Made by a program: the position numbers and the translations under genes | DNA from: Natronohydrobacter sp. | GTDB lineage: Bacteria > Pseudomonadota > Alphaproteobacteria > Rhodobacterales > Rhodobacteraceae | DNA: 8,408 nucleotides | Assembly: GCA_007116445.1 (NCBI GenBank) | Contig: SKIM01000206.1 | Coordinates: 1 to 8,408 of the forward strand | Direction of reading: 5' to 3' | The notes under the pieces: generated by a model | What the model was told of the DNA's origin: nothing | The model's database searches: none | What the model saw: the letters and a program-made list of their open reading frames with translations, nothing else | Part shown: piece after piece, positions 1 through 5,605 of the stretch | How positions within the stretch are numbered: position 1 is the stretch's first letter | Layout: each line of letters starts with the position of its first letter

Positions 1-508
1 AATCCTTGCTGTTGCGGTCGCCGAAGCCGACATACATAAATCCTTCGTGAAAGACGATCCGTGACCCGAAATGCGCAGTGCTCTCAATGCCGGGGCTGAC
101 GACAAAGAGCGTTTCAAGATCGGTGATGCGTCCTTCGTCGCTATCGAGCTGTGCGCGCCCGACATGGGTCGAGGTGCCGCCCTCGATCTCATCAACCCAT
201 GTCATGTAGAGCCAGCCATCATCGACGAAATTCGGACCAACAGCGATGTCGAGCAGCCCGCCCTGACCGTCGGACACAACGTCTGGCGCGCCGCTGATCT
301 CGCGCGTGCCGTTCTCTTCGTTCCAGAGCTTCAGCCCGCCACCGCGCAAGGACAGGATGATGTCGCCCTCGTCAGGCAGGAAACTCATGCCCCAGGGGCG
401 ATCAAGGTCTTCTGCCAGAGTTTCGATATCATATTCGATATCGGCAAAGGCTGGCAGCGCGAAAGCACTCGCCGCGACGCTGGAAAGAAGAAATCTTGTG
501 AAAGCCAT
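1..508 (-). CDS. PQQ-dependent sugar dehydrogenase (Asd/YliI-like), N-terminal part
   Basis: This is the first 169 codons of a periplasmic quinoprotein of the glucose/sorbosone dehydrogenase family; the C-terminal part lies beyond the left edge. Members fold as a six-bladed beta-propeller, bind PQQ and oxidise aldose sugars. Residues 1-22 form a classical signal peptide ending in the cleavage motif AFA before DIEYDIETL. Family signatures follow: DRPWGMSFLPD (36-46), an LRGGGLKLW strand (54-62), GQGGLLDIAVGPNF (81-94) and HFGSRIVF (146-153) leading to YVGFGDR (159-165). His146 matches the catalytic His of soluble glucose dehydrogenase, five residues before a conserved strand, and Arg150 the PQQ-contacting Arg. 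The ATG at 508 is chosen because GGAGA lies just upstream and it starts directly at the signal peptide; an in-frame ATG at 529 would add seven polar residues. Substrate and electron acceptor cannot be told from this part. Confidence 0.85.
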   Translation of the reverse strand, partial: MAFTRFLLSSVAASAFALPAFADIEYDIETLAEDLDRPWGMSFLPDEGDIILSLRGGGLKLWNEENGTREISGAPDVVSDGQGGLLDIAVGPNFVDDGWLYMTWVDEIEGGTSTHVGRAQLDSDEGRITDLETLFVVSPGIESTAHFGSRIVFHEGFMYVGFGDRNSKD

Positions 509-596
509 CTGATTCTCCGTGTCATTCATGGATTGGTCTCGGGGGCGACCCGGACGCGCCGGAGCAAAACGCGACGGGGTGCCGTCGGTTCCATGC

Positions 597-626
597 TTGA
601 CATGGCCCAGTCACGCAAGCTAACAG
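597..626 (+). promoter_or_regulatory. Probable ffh promoter
   Basis: A perfect TTGACA -35 box lies at 597-602. After an 18-bp spacer comes a weak -10 candidate, TAACAG (621-626), matching three of six consensus bases. It is about 130 bases upstream of the ffh start, in the 246-bp gap between divergent genes. The -35 match is clear; the -10 is poor, so this is an inference. I saw no comparable box on the minus strand for the divergent dehydrogenase gene. Confidence 0.45.
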
Positions 627-634
627 CGATCATC

Positions 635-655
635 CCGGAAGTGAATCGCTTCCGG
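635..655 (+). repeat. Inverted repeat / hairpin in the ffh leader
   Basis: CCGGAAG (635-641) is repeated in inverse as CTTCCGG (649-655). As RNA the stem extends inward by one G-U and one G-C pair to nine pairs with an AAU loop. It lies just downstream of the proposed ffh promoter and would be in the untranslated leader. No T-run follows, so it is not an ordinary intrinsic terminator. It could be an operator or an mRNA structure. Confidence 0.5.
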
Positions 656-679
656 TCCTTTGGCTTGTCCGAGGATCGC

Positions 680-708
680 CACCCATCAGCGCGTCGCGCC
701 CATGGGTG
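680..708 (+). repeat. Second inverted repeat in the ffh leader
   Basis: CACCCAT (680-686) and ATGGGTG (702-708) are perfect 7-bp inverted arms around a 15-base loop, 46 bases before the ffh start codon. With the hairpin at 635-655 it gives the ffh leader two structured elements. No function can be assigned from sequence alone. Confidence 0.4.
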
Positions 709-754
709 CAACACTGGTTTATCTGCCCTTGTCATGAGGGTGAGGAGATTGCGC

Positions 755-2254
755 ATGTTCGAGACCCTCTCTGAACGCCTGTCCGGGGTTTTTGACCGGC
801 TGACGAAACAGGGTGCGCTCTCGGAAGAGGACGTGCGCGCAGCGCTTCGGGAAGTCCGCGTGGCGCTTCTTGAGGCCGATGTTTCGCTGGAAGTGACCCG
901 CGATTTCATCAAGCGCGTGCAGAAGAAGGCCACGGGCGCGTCAGTTACCAAATCGGTTACGCCGGGCCAGCAGGTCGTCAAGATCGTCCATGACGAGTTG
1001 ATCTCCATGCTGACGGGCGAGGAAGAAGCCGACCGGCTGAAGATTGACAACCCGCCTGCGCCAGTGCTGATGGTCGGGCTTCAGGGCTCGGGCAAGACCA
1101 CCACGACGGCAAAGCTCGCCCGCCGCCTGACCGAGCGTGAGGGCAAGCGCGTGCTCATGGCCTCGCTCGACACCAACCGCCCCGCCGCGATGGAACAGCT
1201 CGCGATCCTTGGCGGGCAGATCGGCGTCGACACATTGCCCATCGTCAAGGGCCAGAACGCGGTCGAGATCGCCAAGCGTGCCAAGCAGCAGGCGACTTTG
1301 GGCGGCTATGATGTCTATCTTCTGGACACGGCGGGCCGTCTGCATATTGACGAAGTGCTGATGGATGAAGTGCAGGCCGTGCGCGATGCGGTCAGCCCGC
1401 GCGAGACACTGCTGGTCGTCGATGGCCTGACCGGTCAGGACGCAGTGAATGTGGCCGCCGAATTCGACGGCAAGGTCGGCGTCAGCGGCGTGGTGCTGAC
1501 CCGGATGGACGGCGACGGGCGCGGCGGTGCGGCGCTTTCGATGCGCGCGGTGACCGGCAAGCCGATCCGTTTCGTGGGTCTGGGCGAGAAGACCGATGCG
1601 CTGGAAGTCTTCGACCCCAAGCGCGTCGCGGGCCGTATCCTTGGCATGGGCGACATTGTTGCGCTGGTCGAGAAAGCGCAGGAAGTGCTGGAGGTCGAGC
1701 AGGCCGAACGCATGATGAAGCGCTTCCAGAAGGGCATGTTCAATATGAACGACCTTCGCATGCAGCTTGAGCAGATGATGAAGATGGGCGGCATGCAGGG
1801 CGTCATGGGCATGATGCCGGGCATGGCGAAAATGTCGAAACAAGCCGAAGCCGCTGGCTTCGATGACAGCATGCTCAAGCGCCAGATCGCGCTGATCAAT
1901 TCAATGACCAAGAAGGAACGCGCCAACCCTGCGATCCTGCAGGCCAGCCGCAAGAAGCGGATTGCAGCCGGGGCCGGGCTTGAAGTCTCGGATCTGAACA
2001 AGCTGTTGAAACAGCACCGCCAGATGGCCGACATGATGAAGGTCATGGGCAAGAAGGGCATGCTCAAGCAGGCCATGGCTGGGATGCTGGGCAAGGGCAA
2101 GGGGGCCCCGGACCCCTCAAAAATGTCACCGGATCAACTCGCTGAACTGGGGCGCGGTATGGAAGAGGGCATGAAGATGCCCGGACTTGGTGGGCCGGGC
2201 ATGGGTGGTATGCGCCTGCCGGGCGGCCTGTCGGGGCTGGGGCGGAAGAAATGA
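755..2254 (+). CDS. ffh: Signal recognition particle protein Ffh (SRP54 GTPase)
   Basis: Ffh binds 4.5S RNA and signal sequences of nascent membrane and secreted proteins and, with FtsY, delivers ribosomes to the Sec translocon. The product has 499 residues, within the family's usual range. The N domain (about 1-95) precedes a complete SRP-type GTPase domain: P-loop GLQGSGKT (108-115), DTNRPAA (139-145), DTAGR (191-195), TRMDGDGRGG (249-258) and the closing GLGEKTDALEVFDP (275-288). The methionine-rich M domain (about 325-440) has MQLEQMMKMGGMQGVMGMM and the RNA-binding SRKKRIAAGAG (398-408). A Gly/Met-rich tail ends in RKK. The frame is open far upstream, but the real start is the ATG at 755: it has GAGGAG at 742-747 and gives the standard MFETLSERLSGVFDRL opening. 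Likely first gene of the plus-strand operon, followed 31 bases later by chorismate mutase. Confidence 0.98.
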   Translation: MFETLSERLSGVFDRLTKQGALSEEDVRAALREVRVALLEADVSLEVTRDFIKRVQKKATGASVTKSVTPGQQVVKIVHDELISMLTGEEEADRLKIDNPPAPVLMVGLQGSGKTTTTAKLARRLTEREGKRVLMASLDTNRPAAMEQLAILGGQIGVDTLPIVKGQNAVEIAKRAKQQATLGGYDVYLLDTAGRLHIDEVLMDEVQAVRDAVSPRETLLVVDGLTGQDAVNVAAEFDGKVGVSGVVLTRMDGDGRGGAALSMRAVTGKPIRFVGLGEKTDALEVFDPKRVAGRILGMGDIVALVEKAQEVLEVEQAERMMKRFQKGMFNMNDLRMQLEQMMKMGGMQGVMGMMPGMAKMSKQAEAAGFDDSMLKRQIALINSMTKKERANPAILQASRKKRIAAGAGLEVSDLNKLLKQHRQMADMMKVMGKKGMLKQAMAGMLGKGKGAPDPSKMSPDQLAELGRGMEEGMKMPGLGGPGMGGMRLPGGLSGLGRKK

Positions 2255-2285
2255 GACGCCTCATGACAGGAACAGGGGGCTGCAC

Positions 2286-2582
2286 ATGACTGAGGCCACC
2301 CGCTGCGCAGATGACATTCTGGCCAATCACCGTGACAGTATCGACCGGCTGGACGCGATCCTTGTCTACACACTTGGCGAGCGGTTCAAGCACACGCAAG
2401 CCGTGGGCCGCCTGAAGGCCGAATATCAGCTTCCCCCCTCTGATCCGGCCCGCGAAGAGCGCCAGATCGAGCGGCTGGAATGGTTGGCCAAGGAGGCCGA
2501 TCTCGACCCGGAATTCGCCAAGAAATTCCTCAATTTCATCATCTCGGAAGTGATCCGTCACCACGAGAACTTACAACGCTGA
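2286..2582 (+). CDS. Chorismate mutase, single-domain AroQ class
   Basis: This 98-residue all-helical enzyme converts chorismate to prephenate, the first step towards phenylalanine and tyrosine. Aligned by eye to the E. coli P-protein mutase domain, the active-site positions are recognisable: Arg16 (for Arg11), Arg33 (Arg28), Lys44 (Lys39), Asp53 (Asp48), and Arg56-Glu57 (Arg51-Glu52). Towards the C-terminus, Val89 and His93 stand where E. coli has Ser84 and Gln88; the closing pattern EVIRHHE resembles alphaproteobacterial single-function mutases as I recall them. There is no fused dehydratase, dehydrogenase or signal peptide, so it acts in the cytoplasm. The ATG at 2286 is chosen over upstream in-frame starts inside ffh because it begins directly before the conserved helix and has AGGGGG about six bases upstream. 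It sits 31 bases after ffh and 59 before rpsP, probably in the same transcript. Confidence 0.92.
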   Translation: MTEATRCADDILANHRDSIDRLDAILVYTLGERFKHTQAVGRLKAEYQLPPSDPAREERQIERLEWLAKEADLDPEFAKKFLNFIISEVIRHHENLQR

Positions 2583-2641
2583 CCCTGACTGCGCGCTGGG
2601 CCAGATGCCCGCGCCAAACGCCATTCAAAGGAGAAACTCAC

Positions 2642-2992
2642 ATGGCTGTTAAAATCCGTCTCGCCCGTGGTGGTGCCAAGAAGCGCCCGCATTACGCCAT
2701 TGTCGCGGCTGACTCGCGTATGCCGCGCGATGGTCGTTACCTGGAAAAGCTGGGCACCTATAACCCGCTTCTGCCCAAAGACAGCGAAGAGCGCATCAAG
2801 ATGGACATGGAGCGCGTGCAGCACTGGCTCGATCAGGGCGCCTTGCCGACCGACCGGGTTGCGCGGTTTCTTGAAGCCGCAGGCGTGCGTGCCAAGACCA
2901 CCCGCGCCAACATGAAAAAGGCCGAGCCCGGCAAGAAAGCCAAGGAGCGCGTGGCGGAAAAAGCTGCCAAGGCGGAAGCTGCCGCCGAGTGA
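2642..2992 (+). CDS. rpsP: 30S ribosomal protein bS16
   Basis: bS16 binds 16S rRNA and helps assemble the 5' domain of the small subunit. The product has 116 residues. The conserved core (1-82) opens with MAVKIRLARGGAKKRPHYAI and contains the typical DSRMPRDGRYLEKLGTYNP (24-42) and ALPTDRVARFLEAAGV (67-82). A Lys/Ala/Glu-rich tail (about 84-116), common in alphaproteobacterial S16, makes it longer than the roughly 80-residue E. coli protein. A strong Shine-Dalgarno AAGGAG at 2628-2633, eight bases before the ATG, fixes the start and fits high expression. An in-frame upstream start at 2480 lies inside the preceding gene and is not used. In many proteobacteria rpsP is directly followed by rimM; here a glycosyltransferase gene intervenes. 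Confidence 0.98.
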   Translation: MAVKIRLARGGAKKRPHYAIVAADSRMPRDGRYLEKLGTYNPLLPKDSEERIKMDMERVQHWLDQGALPTDRVARFLEAAGVRAKTTRANMKKAEPGKKAKERVAEKAAKAEAAAE

Positions 2993-2996
2993 TGGA

Positions 2997-3050
2997 CCAG
3001 CGCGGGTCTTGCGACCCGCGCTTGCCTGCCCCGCGCTGGCCGGAGTGGCC
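2997..3050 (+). promoter_or_regulatory. Alternative-hairpin region (possible attenuator) between rpsP and the glycosyltransferase
   Basis: Segment A (2997-3008) can pair two ways. With B, arms 2999-3008 and 3013-3022 give a perfect 10-bp stem with a TTGC loop. With C, 2997-3006 pairs perfectly with 3030-3039, also 10 bp. B and C are near-direct repeats: CCCGCGCTTGCC (3015-3026) and CCCGCGCTGGCC (3030-3041), 15 bases apart and differing at one base. Just after, GGCC (3038-3041) and GGCC (3047-3050) can fold so that the glycosyltransferase ribosome-binding site GGAG (3042-3045) is in the loop. A:B and A:C exclude each other. A:B may act as a weak terminator or processing stem protecting the rpsP end, but only two T residues follow it. 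Pairing is read from sequence; function is inferred. Confidence 0.5.
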
Positions 3051-3052
3051 CC

Positions 3053-4300
3053 ATGAAAATCGCCATCGCTGCGGAAAATGCCTCGGCCCGCTTTGGCGGC
3101 GAAGCGGTTCTGCCGCTGAAATATGCTCAGCTGTTGCGTGAGCGTGGCCATGAGGTGAGCCTGCTCACCCACGAGCGCAACAGGGCGGGGCTTCAGGCCG
3201 ATGCACCTGATCTGGCCGCTGACGCGATTTTCATTCCTGACACGCGCATGCATCGTCTGATCTTCCGGCTGGGGGCACGGATGCCAACGCTCCTGCGCGA
3301 GCATCTGTTTGGCAACCTTCTGGTGCTCCTGACCGCCCTGGCGATGCGCAGGCAATTGCGCGCGCTGGTCGCCGCAGGGCAGGTCGAGATCGTCCATCAG
3401 CCCATTCCTGTTTCCCCTGCAGCGCCCTCGCTGCTCCATGGTCTGGGCGTGCCGGTGGTGATCGGCCCGATGAATGGCGGCATGGATTATCCGCCGAGCT
3501 ACCGCCACCATGACGCGAAACTGGGGCGGGTTTTCCTGCGGTTCGGGCGGGCCATGGCGCGGGGTGTGAACTGGCTCATCCCCGGCAAGCGGCGTGCGAC
3601 GCTCTTGCTGGTGGCCAATGCGCGCACGCGCGCAGCGCTGCCGGTCGCGCATCCGCAGGTCATCGAGCTTGTCGAAAATGGTGTCGATTTTCGCCTCTGG
3701 CGTGCCCCGGTCGGCGTGACCAAGGTTGACGGGTTCCGATTGGTTTTCATGGGCCGGTTGATCCCGCTCAAGGCTGTGGATGCCACGCTCGAAGCGCTGG
3801 CGATCGCGCGCGCGGCGCGACCCGATCTGGACATACGGCTCGATATTCTGGGCGATGGCCCCGAGCGCGCGCGTCTGGCCGGGCTGGCAGGTGATGGCGT
3901 CCGGTTTCTGGGCTTTTTGCCGCAGACCGAGTGCCGTGACCATCTCGCCGCAAGCCATGCGCTGATCCTCAATTCCCTGCGTGAATGCGGTGGCGCAGTG
4001 GTGCTGGAAGCGATGGCGCTGGGCCTGCCGGTGATCGCTTCAGATTGGGGCGGGCCTGCGGATTATGTGACGCCGGAGACCGGTTTTCTGATCCATCCCG
4101 AACCGCCGCAGGATTTTGCCGCACGGCTCGCCAAGGCCATTCTGACGCTCGCCAGTGATCCTGCGCGCGCACAGGCGATGGGGCAGGCGGGCCTGGCGCG
4201 GGTGTCGGAGCAGTTCGACTGGCAGGCCAAGATCGACCGGATGGAAGATATTTACGCGCAGGCCCTCTTGGCGGCGCAGCAAAGCGAGGCGCGCACATGA
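3053..4300 (+). CDS. GT4-family glycosyltransferase
   Basis: The 415-residue product is a GT-B fold, retaining glycosyltransferase of family GT4, which moves a sugar from a nucleotide-sugar donor to an acceptor such as a lipid or surface glycan. The N-terminal acceptor domain opens with KIAIAAENASARFGGEAV (2-19), the usual first strand and glycine-rich loop, and has GPMNGG (138-143). The C-terminal donor domain starts after ENGVD (208-212), with FMGRLIPLK (232-240), ILGDGPERARL (265-275) and GFLPQ (287-291). The donor-binding E-x7-E motif is Glu311 to Glu319, followed by LGLPVIASDWGG. There is no signal peptide; residues 84-98 are hydrophobic and may touch the membrane. The ATG at 3053 has GGAG seven bases upstream. 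Its stop overlaps the rimM start as ATGA. Donor and acceptor are unknown, and its place inside a ribosomal/tRNA-modification operon is odd. Confidence 0.9.
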   Translation: MKIAIAAENASARFGGEAVLPLKYAQLLRERGHEVSLLTHERNRAGLQADAPDLAADAIFIPDTRMHRLIFRLGARMPTLLREHLFGNLLVLLTALAMRRQLRALVAAGQVEIVHQPIPVSPAAPSLLHGLGVPVVIGPMNGGMDYPPSYRHHDAKLGRVFLRFGRAMARGVNWLIPGKRRATLLLVANARTRAALPVAHPQVIELVENGVDFRLWRAPVGVTKVDGFRLVFMGRLIPLKAVDATLEALAIARAARPDLDIRLDILGDGPERARLAGLAGDGVRFLGFLPQTECRDHLAASHALILNSLRECGGAVVLEAMALGLPVIASDWGGPADYVTPETGFLIHPEPPQDFAARLAKAILTLASDPARAQAMGQAGLARVSEQFDWQAKIDRMEDIYAQALLAAQQSEART

Positions 4301-4815
4301 CCAAACCCGGCAAGGATCATATTTGCGTCGGCGCGATTGTCGGGGCCTATGGCACGCGCGGCGAAGTGCGGCTCAAGAGTTTTTGCGCCGATCCGCGTGC
4401 GATTGCGGACTACGGCCCGCTCCTGTCCGAAGACGGCACGCGGGTCTTCACCGTCGCGCTCGGGGCCCAAGTCGCACAGGGCTTTGCCGCACGGCTGAGC
4501 GGGGTGGGAAGGCGTGACGCGGCTGAAGCTCTGCGCGGCGTGCGGCTTTTCGCCGAACGCAGCCAGTTGCCGGGGCTGCCTGATGATGAATTCTATCACG
4601 CAGATCTGATTGGGCTGGAGGTGCTTGACACAGGCGGGCAGTCTTTGGGGCGCGTCAAGGCCGTGCTCAATCACGGCGCATCAGACCTGCTGGAACTGGT
4701 CGCGCCGGGCAAGCGCGGGGCGATCCTGCTGCCCTTTACGCAAGCCATCGTGCCGACGGTCGATCTGGCGGCAGGGCGGATCATCGCGGACCCGCCCGAG
4801 GGGTTGCTGGAATGA
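4297..4815 (+). CDS. rimM: 16S rRNA processing / 30S maturation protein RimM
   Basis: RimM binds ribosomal protein uS19 and helps mature the 16S rRNA 3' (head) domain of the 30S subunit. The product has 172 residues, the usual length. The N-terminal RimM beta-barrel shows ICVGAIVGAYGTRGEVRLKSF (9-29, family signature). The C-terminal PRC-barrel begins at DDEFYHADLIGLEV (96-109), continues with LNHGASDLLEL (124-134) and ILLPFTQAIVPTVDL (143-157), and ends in RIIADPPEGLLE. The ATG at 4297 overlaps the glycosyltransferase stop by four bases; GAGG lies at 4286-4289. The stop in turn overlaps the trmD start, so all three genes are probably translationally coupled. Confidence 0.96.
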   Translation: MTKPGKDHICVGAIVGAYGTRGEVRLKSFCADPRAIADYGPLLSEDGTRVFTVALGAQVAQGFAARLSGVGRRDAAEALRGVRLFAERSQLPGLPDDEFYHADLIGLEVLDTGGQSLGRVKAVLNHGASDLLELVAPGKRGAILLPFTQAIVPTVDLAAGRIIADPPEGLLE

Positions 4816-5603
4816 CCGAGCGGCGCGCAAAAGGGCGGCTGGCGATCACGCCGTCGCTGACCCCGCGCAGCCTGGAGCAGCGCGGCACGCCCGCGCGGGC
4901 CTGGCAAGCGCGCGTGATCACGCTGTTCCCCGAAGCGTTTCCGGGCGTTCTGGGCTTGTCACTGACCGGCAAGGCGCTGCAGGATGGGCTGTGGGGGCTG
5001 GAAGCGATTGACCTGCGCCCGTTCGGGATCGGCAAGCATCGCAATGTCGATGACACGCCGGCCGGGGGCGGGGCGGGCATGGTGTTGCGCGCGGACGTTT
5101 TGGGCGCGGCGATTGGGGTGGCGATGCGCGGCACGCCTGACGCGCGCGCCGACTGGCCACTGGTCTGTCTCAGTCCGCGCGGGCGGCCCTTCACGCAAGC
5201 CAAGGCGCGCGACTGGTCGCAGGGGCGCGGCATCACGATGGTCTGCGGACGTTTTGAGGGGATCGACCAGCGTGTGATTGATCATTTCGGGATCGAGGAG
5301 GTCAGTCTGGGCGATTTCGTCCTGACAGGCGGCGAACTGGCCGCGCAGGCGATGCTCGATGCGACCGTGCGCCTGCTGCCTGATGTGCTGGGAAATGCGG
5401 CCTCGATCGCTGAGGAGAGCTTTTCCGACGGGCTTCTGGAGCATCCGCAATACACGCGCCCTGCCGAATGGGAGGGCCATGCAATCCCGCCGGTGCTGTT
5501 GTCGGGCAACCATGCCGAGATCGCCCGCTGGCGTCGCGCCGAATCCGAGCGGCTGACGCGCGAACGCCGCCCGGACCTGATCGCGGATCAGAGCCCGCGC
5601 TGA
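4812..5603 (+). CDS. trmD: tRNA (guanine-N1-)-methyltransferase TrmD
   Basis: TrmD uses S-adenosylmethionine to make m1G37 next to the anticodon, which prevents +1 frameshifting. The product has 263 residues. The SPOUT trefoil-knot elements are present: LSPRGRPFTQ (120-129), CGRFEGIDQRVI (145-156) and SLGDFVLTGGEL (165-176). The tRNA-binding C-terminal domain has HPQYTRPAEWEG (211-222) and IPPVLLSGNHAEIARWR (225-241). Arg187 matches E. coli Arg154, but the position of catalytic Asp169 is Glu202 in AEESF. About 32 residues rich in Arg and Pro precede the usual start of the family (ARVITLFPEAFPG at 33-45). The start at 4812 is the only in-frame ATG before residue 90; it overlaps the rimM stop as ATGA and has GAGGGG at 4798-4803. 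I recall similar N-terminal extensions in other Rhodobacterales. The gene ends two bases from the convergent aroA. Confidence 0.96.
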   Translation: MTERRAKGRLAITPSLTPRSLEQRGTPARAWQARVITLFPEAFPGVLGLSLTGKALQDGLWGLEAIDLRPFGIGKHRNVDDTPAGGGAGMVLRADVLGAAIGVAMRGTPDARADWPLVCLSPRGRPFTQAKARDWSQGRGITMVCGRFEGIDQRVIDHFGIEEVSLGDFVLTGGELAAQAMLDATVRLLPDVLGNAASIAEESFSDGLLEHPQYTRPAEWEGHAIPPVLLSGNHAEIARWRRAESERLTRERRPDLIADQSPR

Positions 5604-5605
5604 GA

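Noticed and set aside
71..754. Open frame extending ffh upstream by 228 codons
   Set aside because: It runs antisense to the signal peptide and propeller domain of the dehydrogenase gene and has no SRP-like content. The start at 755 has a good ribosome-binding site and the standard Ffh opening.
941..1843. 300-codon histidine-rich minus-strand open frame
   Set aside because: It is antisense to the conserved GTPase and M domains of ffh. The His richness comes from reading Met-coding ATG codons backwards as CAT.
2558..3958. 466-codon minus-strand open frame
   Set aside because: It spans rpsP and the glycosyltransferase in antisense, has no recognisable domain, and is explained by high-GC codon bias.
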